A stretch of 34,994 nucleotides of DNA from Gemmatimonadota bacterium (GTDB lineage Bacteria; Gemmatimonadota; Gemmatimonadetes; Gemmatimonadales; Gemmatimonadaceae). Of this stretch, positions 25,629 through 34,500 are shown in pieces. Made by a program: the position numbers and the translations under genes. Position 1 is the stretch's first letter. Each line of letters opens with the position of its first letter. Below the pieces are notes generated by a model. That model had not been told where the DNA came from and did not search any database. It worked only from the letters and a program-made list of their open reading frames with translations. Location of the stretch: NCBI GenBank assembly GCA_018969225.1, contig JAGWYS010000011.1:1-34994 (forward strand), read 5' to 3'.

Positions 25629-25638
25629 GTGGGCGGGC

Positions 25639-25663
25639 CGCGCCGGGGCGACGCCCCGGCGCG
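25639..25663. terminator. Perfect GC-rich hairpin between convergent genes, bidirectional terminator candidate
   Basis: CGCGCCGGGGC (25639-25649), GAC loop, GCCCCGGCGCG (25653-25663): 11-bp perfect stem ending 2 nt before the stop of the minus-strand gene. Confidence 0.55.
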
Positions 25664-25665
25664 CG

Positions 25666-25827
25666 TCAGAAGATGGTGTAGATGAACGGCGCGAGCGCCG
25701 AGCCCTGCGCGAACACCAGCAGCCCGCCCACGCCCACCAGCACGGCCAGCATGGGGAGGAGCCAGAACTTCTTGTTGTCGCGCATGTACAGCACGAGTTC
25801 GCGCAGCAGGCCGGATTGCGAGGACAT
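25666..25827 (-). CDS. DUF5989 / SxtK-like single-TM small protein (53 aa)
   Basis: MSSQSGLLRELVLYMRDNKKFWLLPMLAVLVGVGGLLVFAQGSALAPFIYTIF; ..NKKFWLLP..........FAQGSALAPFIYTIF is typical of this family and lies next to SxtJ and a carbamoyltransferase. Confidence 0.85.
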   Translation of the reverse strand: MSSQSGLLRELVLYMRDNKKFWLLPMLAVLVGVGGLLVFAQGSALAPFIYTIF

Positions 25828-25889
25828 GGCGGTGCGGTCGGTGGGAGGTCGGGGGACGGGGCGGGCTCCGGGCGAGCGCGCGGGGACTG

Positions 25890-26294
25890 CTAGAACTGGC
25901 GTTCCATGGACGGGGACCGCCGCACGGCAACCCACGCCGTGGCGCGCCCGCGGGACGGCTCGAGCACCCGGGCGCCCAGCGTGCGCCGGAGCACCCCCCC
26001 CGGGGTGATCACCAGCAGGTACACCGCGCCCATGAACACCGGGGTGGTGACCTTCGAGATCGCGAGCGCCAGCGCCATCCACCCCCGCTCGACGGCGGCG
26101 AGCCGATGGGGCGCCACCACGCCGGCGGCGGCCAGCGCCGCCGCCGCGCCCAGCAGCGCCTGTCCGGTGGCGGCGTGTCCGCGCCACCCCCACGCCAGCG
26201 CGCCCAGCACCGCGAAGGCGCCGCCCACCGTGAAGGCGAAGGCGCGCAGCTCGGCGCGGGTCTTCGTCAGTCGAGCTGGAATTCCCGCTGCCAT
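25890..26294 (-). CDS. SxtJ family membrane protein
   Basis: 134 aa, about three hydrophobic segments; KVTTPVFMGAVYLLVITPGGVLRRTLG; overlaps the 3' end of the carbamoyltransferase gene. Confidence 0.82.
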   Translation of the reverse strand: MAAGIPARLTKTRAELRAFAFTVGGAFAVLGALAWGWRGHAATGQALLGAAAALAAAGVVAPHRLAAVERGWMALALAISKVTTPVFMGAVYLLVITPGGVLRRTLGARVLEPSRGRATAWVAVRRSPSMERQF

Positions 26295-28126
26295 GCGTCG
26301 CTGTCCTCCTCACGGGTGGGCTGCGCCACCTTGCGCAGCAGGAATGAACCGAGCACCAGCGCATCCATGTGGGTGCGCATGAAGCACCGGTAGGCGTCGC
26401 GCGGGGTGCACACGATCGGCTCCCCGCGCACGTTGAACGACGTGTTCACCAGCACCGGGCAGCCGGTGCGCGCCTCGAACGCGCGCAGCAGGCGGTGGTA
26501 GTCGGGGTTGACCGCCTCGGTCACCGTCTGGATGCGGGCGGAGTAGTCCACGTGCGTCACCGCCGGGATGTCCGAGCGCGGGACGTTGAGCTTGTCGATC
26601 CCCCACAGCTGCTCCTCGTCGGCGGTCATGGGGATCCGGCGTTCGTCACGCACCGGGGCCACGATGAGCATGTAGGGGGAGTCGGTGTCCAGCTCGAACC
26701 ACTCGGCCACGCGCTCGCGGAGCACGCTGGGGGCGAAGGGGCGGAACCCTTCCCGGAACTTGATCTTGAGGTTCATCTGCGCCTGCATCCGCGGGCTGCG
26801 GGGGTCGCCCAGGATGGAGCGGGCGCCCAGGGCGCGCGGGCCGAACTCCATGCGCCCGTTGAACCACCCCACCACCTGCTCAGCGGCCAGCAGGTCGGCC
26901 GCCGCGTCAATCGCCGACGCGCGGTCGAGGCGCTCGTAGACCGCCCCCTCGCGGCGGAGCTCGATCTCGATCTCGTCGTCGGTGAAGCCGGGGCCGAGGT
27001 AGCTGCCGCGCATGGCGTCCTGGCCGGGGACGACGGTGCGCGGCTGGTCCAGGTGCCGGTGCCAGGCCAGCAGCGCCACGCCCAGCGCGCCGCCGGCGTC
27101 CCCCGCGGCGGGCTGGATCCACAGCCGCTTGAAGGGCCCCTCGCGCAGCAGCCGCCCGTTCCCCACGCAGTTGAGCGCCACGCCGCCGGCGAGGCAGAGG
27201 TGCTCCATCCCGGTCTCGCGGTGCGCGGTGCGCGCCATGCGCAGCATGACCTCCTCGGTGACCACCTGCACCGAGCGCGCGAGGTCCATCTCGCGCTGCG
27301 TCAGCGGCGACTCGGGGACGCGCGGCGGCCCGCCGAAGAGGCGGTCGAAGGCGCCGTTGGTCATGGTGAGGCCGTCCAGGTAGCCGAAGTACGCCTGGTT
27401 CATCGTGAACGACCCGTCCTCGCGGAGGTCGATCAGGTGCTCCAGGATGGCGTGCACGTACCTCGGCTCGCCGTACGGCGCGAGCCCCATGACCTTGTAC
27501 TCGCCCGAGTTGACCTTGAAGCCCGTGTAGTAGGTGAAGGCGGAGTAGAGGAGCCCGAGCGAGTCGGGCCACCGCATCTCCTTGAGCAGCTCGAGGGTGT
27601 GCCCGCGCCCGACCCCGTACGAGGCGGTGGCCCACTCGCCGACGCCGTCGAGCGTGAGCACCGCCGCCTCCTCGAAGGGGGAGGGGAAGAAGGCGCTGGC
27701 CGCGTGCGACTCGTGGTGCTGGGCATAGAGCAGCGGGCCGTCCCAGCCGCCCAGCTGCTGCCGGAGGTCGCGGTCGGTGTAGAGCTTCTCCTTGATCCAG
27801 AGGGGGCCCGCCAGCAGGAACGAGCGGAGCCCGCGCGGCGCCACCCCCAGGTAGGTCTCGAGGATCCGGTCGAACTTGAGCAGCGGCTTGTCGTAGAACG
27901 CCACGTGCGTCACGTCGGCCAGCGTCACCCCCGCCTGCTCGAGGCAGAAGTCCACGGCGTGGTGCGGGAAGCGCTCGTCCCCCTTCTTGCGGGTGAAGCG
28001 CTCCTCCTGGGCGGCGGCGACGATCTCGCCGTCGCGCACGAGGGCCGCGGCGCTGTCGTGGTAGTAGGCCGAGATCCCCAGGATGCAGGCGGATCGGGGG
28101 CGCGAGGGGCGGGATGCGAGGGTCAC
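26267..28126 (-). CDS. NodU/CmcH-type carbamoyltransferase (SxtI-like)
   Basis: ILGISAYYHDSAAALVRDGEIVAAAQEERFTRKKGDERFPHHAVDFC, HHESHAASAFFPSPFEEAAVLTLDGVGEW, MEFGPRALGARSILGDPRSP, VNTSFNVRGEPIVCTPRDAYRCFMRTHMDALVLG. GTG at 28126 is the nearest plausible start. Confidence 0.93.
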   Translation of the reverse strand: MTLASRPSRPRSACILGISAYYHDSAAALVRDGEIVAAAQEERFTRKKGDERFPHHAVDFCLEQAGVTLADVTHVAFYDKPLLKFDRILETYLGVAPRGLRSFLLAGPLWIKEKLYTDRDLRQQLGGWDGPLLYAQHHESHAASAFFPSPFEEAAVLTLDGVGEWATASYGVGRGHTLELLKEMRWPDSLGLLYSAFTYYTGFKVNSGEYKVMGLAPYGEPRYVHAILEHLIDLREDGSFTMNQAYFGYLDGLTMTNGAFDRLFGGPPRVPESPLTQREMDLARSVQVVTEEVMLRMARTAHRETGMEHLCLAGGVALNCVGNGRLLREGPFKRLWIQPAAGDAGGALGVALLAWHRHLDQPRTVVPGQDAMRGSYLGPGFTDDEIEIELRREGAVYERLDRASAIDAAADLLAAEQVVGWFNGRMEFGPRALGARSILGDPRSPRMQAQMNLKIKFREGFRPFAPSVLRERVAEWFELDTDSPYMLIVAPVRDERRIPMTADEEQLWGIDKLNVPRSDIPAVTHVDYSARIQTVTEAVNPDYHRLLRAFEARTGCPVLVNTSFNVRGEPIVCTPRDAYRCFMRTHMDALVLGSFLLRKVAQPTREEDSDAWQREFQLD

Positions 28127-28178
28127 GGTGCGGAGTGCGTGGGACGGCCTGCCACCGGCCGCGCGGGCCGGCCGGGGC

Positions 28179-28190
28179 GCGGCATGCCGC
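28179..28190. promoter_or_regulatory. 12-bp perfect palindrome GCGGCATGCCGC in the divergent intergenic region
   Basis: Read directly, between carbamoyltransferase and SGNH genes. Confidence 0.3.
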
Positions 28191-28336
28191 CCGCCCCGCC
28201 ATGTACGGGTCAACACGAGCCACCCGGCGATTGGCAACGCGGCGACGGGCCCACCCCCCGGGAGGGAAACGCGCGCCGGGGACCTCCGCGGCGCACGCGG
28301 TGCCCCCTGCGGCCTCCCGATCGTCCTTGGAGATGA

Positions 28337-28358
28337 CCCGGGGGCGAATACCCCCGGG
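28337..28358 (+). promoter_or_regulatory. Hairpin CCCGGGGG-cgaata-CCCCCGGG in the putative leader of the SGNH gene
   Basis: 8-bp perfect stem, 6-nt loop, 47 nt before the ATG. Confidence 0.3.
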
Positions 28359-28404
28359 GCGCCCCCGCCACCCCCGCCCACCACCCGGCATCCGGAGGAG
28401 ACGC

Positions 28405-29592
28405 ATGACCACTGGCGCCACCCCGCGCGTACGGGCCCTGGCCGGGCCGCTGTTGCTGATGGCAACGAGCCTGTGCGTGACGCTGCTGCTGGTGGAGGGG
28501 GCGCTGCAGCTGCTGTACGTGCCGCCGCCCCAGGCGATGGCGGGCCCCCAGCTGAGCGCCGCCGGCTTCTACGTGCGCGACAGCGTGCTGGGGTGGGTGC
28601 CGCGCGCCAACGTGTCGGGGGAGCACACCGAGCGGGGGCTGTTCACCTCCACGTTCCGCACCAATTCCCGGGGGATCCGGGGACGCGAGCACGCGCTGGC
28701 CAAGCCCGCCGGGACCCGGCGGATCGTCGTCATCGGCGACTCGTTCACGTGGGGGTACGGGGTGAGCAACGGGGAGACCTACGCCGACCGGCTGGAGGCG
28801 CTGCTCCCCGGCACCGAGGTGATCAACCTCGGGGTGACGGCGTACGGGCTCCGGCAGGAGATCGGCTACCTCGAGCGGGAGGGGCTCCTGTACGCCCCGG
28901 ACGTGGTGGTGGTGGGGCTGTGCCTGAACGACATCTATCGCCCGGAGCTGGCCCAGCCGTCCGGCACGCCGTCGTACCTGCGCGCCCCCGTGCCGTTCAC
29001 CGCCTCGTCAGCCCCCGCGGACAGCACGGCGGCCGCGCCTCCCACGTCCCCGTTCCTGGCGGTCAAGCGGTTCCTCGGCACCCGCTCGCACCTGTACCGC
29101 TTCGTCATCGACCGGGTCAATGGCAACCGCCAGCTGGCACGGACGCTCGTGCGCCTGGGGATCAAGGGGACGCCGCGGGGCTTCGAGGCGATGGATCCCA
29201 ACCTGATGCCGGCGCTGCGGACGTATCCCCCGGCGCTGGCGGCCTCATGGGACGCCACGCTGGCGGAGCTGCGGGAGTTGCAGCAGCTCAGCCGCGCGCG
29301 GGGGTTCCGCCTGGTCCTCGCGCTGGTGCCCGGGCTCCAGACGGTGGTGGAGCCGGCGCTGGAGGCATCGCTGGCCTACTCGGTCTTCGATCCCGACGAC
29401 TTCGACCCGGACAAACCGTACCGGGAGCTGGAGGCCTTCGGTCGCGCGACGGGAATCGAGGTGGTCAACCCGATGGGGCGGTTCCGGGAGGCGACGCGCG
29501 CCGGCGACGCGGTGTACCACCGCAACGAGATGCACTTCAACGCCGCCGGGCACGCCCTCTTCGCGCAGGCGATTGCCGAACGGCTGCGGTGA
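28405..29592 (+). CDS. Membrane-anchored SGNH/GDSL hydrolase family protein
   Basis: SD-like GGAGGAG before ATG; N-terminal TM (LLLMATSLCVTLLLVEGALQLLY); IVVIGDSFTWGYGVSNGETYADRLEALLPG, VINLGVTAYGLRQE, VGLCLNDI, MHFNAAGHALFAQAIAERL. Confidence 0.88.
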   Translation: MTTGATPRVRALAGPLLLMATSLCVTLLLVEGALQLLYVPPPQAMAGPQLSAAGFYVRDSVLGWVPRANVSGEHTERGLFTSTFRTNSRGIRGREHALAKPAGTRRIVVIGDSFTWGYGVSNGETYADRLEALLPGTEVINLGVTAYGLRQEIGYLEREGLLYAPDVVVVGLCLNDIYRPELAQPSGTPSYLRAPVPFTASSAPADSTAAAPPTSPFLAVKRFLGTRSHLYRFVIDRVNGNRQLARTLVRLGIKGTPRGFEAMDPNLMPALRTYPPALAASWDATLAELRELQQLSRARGFRLVLALVPGLQTVVEPALEASLAYSVFDPDDFDPDKPYRELEAFGRATGIEVVNPMGRFREATRAGDAVYHRNEMHFNAAGHALFAQAIAERLR

Positions 29593-29598
29593 CGGCGG

Positions 29599-29811
29599 TC
29601 AGCCGCGCGCGCCGCGTCGCGCCCCCCACAGCATCAGCACGCCGAAGGCCAGCATCACCCCGCCCCACCACAGGTTGAGGTTGATCCCGCCGCTGCGCGC
29701 ATACATGGGGTCACCCGCGGTGGCGAGGCCGTAGCCCGCCAGCAGCGCCCCCAGCGCGGTGAACAGCGCGCCGATCGGCGCGCGCAGGTCCAGCGCCCCC
29801 TGTTCGCTCAT
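29599..29811 (-). CDS. Small two-TM protein (70 aa), unknown function
   Basis: MSEQGALDLRAPIGALFTALGALLAGYGLATAGDPMYARSGGINLNLWWGGVMLAFGVLMLWGARRGARG; 13 nt after the symporter gene; two hydrophobic segments. Confidence 0.7.
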   Translation of the reverse strand: MSEQGALDLRAPIGALFTALGALLAGYGLATAGDPMYARSGGINLNLWWGGVMLAFGVLMLWGARRGARG

Positions 29812-29824
29812 CTCCGGCTCCCGG

Positions 29825-31555
29825 TCAGAAGAAGGCCACGTTCAGCGCCACCAGCAGCAGCACCACCACCGCCCCCATCACCATCGGCCGGTCGTGCCAG
29901 GGGCGGTCGTCGTCCACCGGGAGCACGGTGCGCCCGTACACCAGCCCGTCCAGCTCCGCCGGATTGCGGGGCGCGGTGGCCAGGCTCACCGCCACCGTCA
30001 CCACGAAGCAGGTGGCAAAGGCGGCGATGGCGGTCCAGAACGTCTGCGCCATCTCGCTGGGATAGGTGATGAGCGTGCCGAAGTAGCCGCCCTTGATGCC
30101 CGGGGTGGCCCCCGCGGCCAGCGACAGCCCGTGGTGCACCGCCGGGGCCACCGTCCCCGCCACCAGCCCCCAGAAGGCGCCGTGCCCCGTGGCGCGCGCC
30201 CAGAACATCCCGAGCGCGAAGGTGGCGAACAGCGGCGCGTTCACGAAGGCGAACACCAGCTGCAGGAACTCCATGATGTTGTTGAACGCCCCCGCGGCGT
30301 AGGCGGCCGCCACCGATAGCGCGATCCCCCCCACCGTGGCCGCGCGCCCCATCCACACGTAGTGCGCGTCGCTGGCCTGCGTGCGGATGTGCGCCTGGTA
30401 CAGGTCGTACGTCCACACGGTGTTGAACGCCGTCGTGTTGCCCGCCATCCCGGCCATGAACGACGCCATCAGCGCCGTGAGCCCCAACCCCAGCATCCCG
30501 CTGGGGAACAGCTTCACCAGCATCATGGGGGTGGCCAGGTCGTAGTCCAGGACCACCTTCCCGGTGCTGTCCAGCAGCGGGGCGCCCGTCGCCGCGAGCT
30601 TGGGGGGGATCACGCCGTCCCCCATCGCCAGCGCGATCATCCCGGGGAGGATGACCAGGAAGGGGAACACCATCTTGGGGAACGCGGCGATCAGCGGCGT
30701 CTTCCGCGCCGCCGTCATCGACTCGGCGGCCATGGCGCGCTGCACCACGAGGAAGTCGGTGCACCAGTAGCCGAAGGAGAGGACGAAGCCGAGCCCCATC
30801 ACCATCCCGAACCACTCGATGCCGATGGTGTTGGTCCCCGCCGCCCCCATCCCCTGCCACACGCTGGTGTACGCCGCCTCCGGGAGGCCGCGCGCCGCCG
30901 CCTGCTCGCCCAGGCGCGCCACCAGCCCGTCCCAGCCGCCCACCTGCCGCAGCCCCACCAGCACCAGCGGCGCGAAGCCGAAGACGATGAGGAAGAACTG
31001 CAGCACTTCGTTGTAGATGGCCGAGGTGAGCCCGCCGGCGAGCACGTAGGCGAGGACGATCCCCGCCGACACCAGCACGCTGGTGTCGAAGTCCCACCCC
31101 AGGAGGAGGTTGAGCAGCTTCCCCATGGCGTACATCGACACGCCGCTGGAGAACACGGTCATGGCCGCGAAGGCCACGGCGTTGAGGGTGCGCGTCTTCT
31201 CGTCGAAGCGCAGGCGCAGGTACTCGGGGACCGACCGCGCGCGCGACCCGTAGTAGAAGGGCATCATGAACAGCCCCACGAACAGCATCGCCGGCACCGC
31301 GCCCACCCAGTAGAAGTGGCTGGTGGCCATCCCGTACTTGGCCCCCGAGGCGCCCATGCCGATGACCTCCTGCGCCCCGAGGTTGGCGGAGAGGAACGCC
31401 AGCCCGGTCACCCACGGCGGCAGCGACCGCCCGGAGAGGAAGAAGTCGGTGGAGGTGCGCGCCATGCGGCGCAGCGCCCAGCCGATCCCCAGCGTGGCGG
31501 CGAAGTACGCGGCCATGACGACGAGGTCGAGCGTGGTGAGGCGGGTGGGAGCCAT
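29825..31555 (-). CDS. Sodium:solute symporter (SSS/SGLT-like family)
   Basis: TSTDFFLSGRSLPPWVTGLAFLSANLGAQEVIGMGASGAKYG, RSVPEYLRLRFDEKTRTLNA, ALMASFMAGMAGNTTAFNTVWTYDLY; start taken at ATG 31555. Confidence 0.92.
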   Translation of the reverse strand: MAPTRLTTLDLVVMAAYFAATLGIGWALRRMARTSTDFFLSGRSLPPWVTGLAFLSANLGAQEVIGMGASGAKYGMATSHFYWVGAVPAMLFVGLFMMPFYYGSRARSVPEYLRLRFDEKTRTLNAVAFAAMTVFSSGVSMYAMGKLLNLLLGWDFDTSVLVSAGIVLAYVLAGGLTSAIYNEVLQFFLIVFGFAPLVLVGLRQVGGWDGLVARLGEQAAARGLPEAAYTSVWQGMGAAGTNTIGIEWFGMVMGLGFVLSFGYWCTDFLVVQRAMAAESMTAARKTPLIAAFPKMVFPFLVILPGMIALAMGDGVIPPKLAATGAPLLDSTGKVVLDYDLATPMMLVKLFPSGMLGLGLTALMASFMAGMAGNTTAFNTVWTYDLYQAHIRTQASDAHYVWMGRAATVGGIALSVAAAYAAGAFNNIMEFLQLVFAFVNAPLFATFALGMFWARATGHGAFWGLVAGTVAPAVHHGLSLAAGATPGIKGGYFGTLITYPSEMAQTFWTAIAAFATCFVVTVAVSLATAPRNPAELDGLVYGRTVLPVDDDRPWHDRPMVMGAVVVLLLVALNVAFF

Positions 31556-31595
31556 CGGAACGGGGCGGAGGGGAACGGCGGAGGGGGCGCGGCTA

Positions 31596-34500
31596 TCAGC
31601 GGCGCGGCGGCCACTGCAGGATTTGCAGCGGCGCACCCGATCGCGCCACTGCCACGGTGGGACGGCCGCTGGCATGGCGCAGCGGCCGCAGGGCGCGCAC
31701 GTCCCCGGCCAGCGCGGGGGCGCCGTCGCCGGGTTCCACCGCCGAGAATGCGCCGCGCCCCGCGGCGCGCAGCAGCGTGCCCCACCCCGCGTCGTAGCGC
31801 CCGAAGAGCGGCGGGACCCCCGACTGGTGTCCCGCCAACCAGAGGTCGGGGAGCGAGTCGCCCACGAGGTCGGCCACCAGCGCGGCGTACACCGGCGCCA
31901 CCTGCGCCTCGGGGGGGAGGGGGCGCAGGGTGAAGCGGCCGCGCCCGTCATTGAGGGCCAGCGCACTGGCGAAGGTGCGCGCCTCCAGGACGTCGGCCTG
32001 CCGCACCGCGTCGCGTCCGAAGAGGTCGGCCAGGGTGCTGGCGCCGAAGCTGGCGTACGACGGGAAGCGGCTGCGCAGCGACGGGATCAGGCGGACGAGG
32101 TCGTCACGTCCGTGGGCCGGCACCTCGCGACCGTCCACCATGCGGGTGAGGATGGCGCGCACGGTGCCGGTGTTGCCGAAGTCAGCCACGTGCAGCCGCA
32201 CCGGCGCGGTGTCCGACGCCTTCAGCCAGGCGTTGGTGCCCAGGTTCCCCAGCACGAGGTCGGGAGCGCCGTTGCCGTCCACGTCGGCCACCGTGACCGA
32301 CTGCCACCAGCCGGCGGTGCCGGCCAGCCCCGCACGGTCGGAGGCGTCCACCAACCGGCGGCCGTCATTGCGGAAGAGGCGCACGGGCATGAACTCCCCC
32401 GCCAGCACCAGGTCCAGCCGTCCGTCGGCGTCGGCATCCACCCAGCGCGCCTCGGCCACCATCCCGACGCGCGCCAATGCGGGGGCCACGGCGTCGGTGA
32501 CGTCGGTGAAGCGCCCGCGCCCGTCGCCCTGCAGCAGCACGCTGCGCGGGATCGCGCCGTAGCGGCGCGACACCACGCGCCCCCCCAGGAAGAGGTCCAC
32601 GGCGCCGTCGCCGTCGTAGTCGCCGGCGGCCACCGTCCCCCAGTTCTCGCAGAGCCCCGCGGGGAGGAGGTCGGCGCGCCGCGTGAAGCCGCCGCGCCCG
32701 TCGTTGAGGTACAGGCGCGGGAGGAGCGCGGGCGCGTCGTCGAAGAACTCGTTGCCGCCGCTGGCCACCACCAGGTCGGCGTCGCCATCGCGGTCCACGT
32801 CGGCGAAGGCGGCGTCCACGTCCTCGTGCAGCGAGTCGGCGACGAACGCCGGCTGCGGCGCCGCGGCGAAGCGCCCATCGCGCCGCTGCAGCAGCAGCGT
32901 GGCCGCCTGCCACTTGGCGCCCCCCACATACACGTCGTCCAGCCCGTCGCCGTTCACGTCGGCCACCGCCAGCGCGGGCCCCTCGCGCGACAGCGCGTGC
33001 GGCATGAGCGGCTCGCGCGCGTAGTCGAGGAAGTCGTTCTCCAGGTGCGGCACCGCGGCCCCCAGCGCGGGCGCCACGTCCTCGGCCAGCGGCGCCACCG
33101 GGGGCGGCGGGCGCCAGCGGAGCGTGGCGGAGTCCTGCGCCAGCACCAGCTCGCGGTCGGCGGGCACTCCCGTGAGGCGCTGCATCTGCCCGTCGGGCCA
33201 CACGATTTCCAGCGTGTCGATCTCCGCCGCGGCGCCCAGCCCCGCGTGCAGCCGCGGGTCCACGCTGGACTGGAAGCCGCGCACCGGCTGCTGCTCCAGC
33301 AGCTGGCGCACGCCGCCGGCCACCACGGTCACGCGCGCGCCCACGCCGAAGCGGTTGCCGCCGCGCCCGGCCAGCCGCAGCCGCACCCAGTGCGGGGCGC
33401 CGGGGAGCGTGCGCGTGCGATTGCGGTACACCCCCAGCGGCGCGTTGACGCGGTTCACCACCAGGTCCAGCGCGCCGTCGTTGTCCAGGTCGGCGTAGGC
33501 GGCGCCGGTGGCAAAGCCCGGGTCGGCCAGCCCCCACGCCGTGGCGCTGTCGGCGAAGCGCCAGCCCCCCTCGTTGCGGAAGGCGTGGCTGGGGAGCGGC
33601 ACCTGCGGCATGCGCGCGATAAGCGCGAGGTTCTCGCGGGTGATGCCGCGCGCCAGCGACGCCTGCACCGCCTCGTTGCCGACGTAGTTGATGTAGTCGA
33701 GGTCGTTGGGGCGCCGGACGATGCCGGTGGTGACCACCAGGTCCTTGCGCCCGTCGTCGTCGAGGTCGGCCCACAGCGGCGCCCAGCTCCAGTCGGTGGC
33801 CGCCACGCCGGCCTGCAGCCCGACTTCGGCGAAGCGCAGCCCCCCCAGGTTGCGCTGCAGCGTGTTGCGCGGGTACTGGGGGTGGTAGCCCGCGCGCAGG
33901 CGCAGGTCGAAGAGCGTGAAGGTCTCGTAGCTGGCGGAAGTCTTGAAGATGGCCTCGCGCTCGGGGAGCATGTCCGCCACCACCAGGTCGGGACGGCCGT
34001 CGTTGTCCGCGTCGGCGGCGTCCACCCCCATGGAGAAGCGGCTGGTGCGCGCGGTGGCGCGCCCCAGCACCTCCTCGAAGGTGCCGTCGCACCGGTTGCG
34101 GTACAGGAAGTCGTCCTCCTGGAAGTCGTTGGCCACATAGAGGTCGGGGCAGCCGTCGCCGTCGGCGTCGCTGCTGGTGACCCCCAGGCCGTACCCTTCC
34201 ACGCCCCCCCAGATGCCGGCGCGCGCGCTCACGTCGGTGAAGCGCCCGCCGTCGTTGCGGTACAGCCGGTCGCCCGCCTTGGGGTGGCGCACGTCGCGCC
34301 GGGCCGCCACGCCGATCTGCCGCTCGGTGTGCACCGAGTGGTTGAGCAGGTAGAGGTCCAGGTCGCCGTCGCGGTCGTAGTCGAAGGCGAGCGCCTGCGT
34401 GGAGAAGCCGGCGAAGGCCAGCCCCAGCGCCTCGGTGCGGTCGGCAAAGCGCCCCGTGCCGTCGTTCACGTACACGGCGTTGCGGCCGTGCATCCCCAGG

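Noticed and set aside
26267-28126. Possible saxitoxin or antibiotic biosynthetic cluster
   Set aside because: Only the carbamoyltransferase, SxtJ and DUF5989 genes are present; no other biosynthetic genes are in the window.
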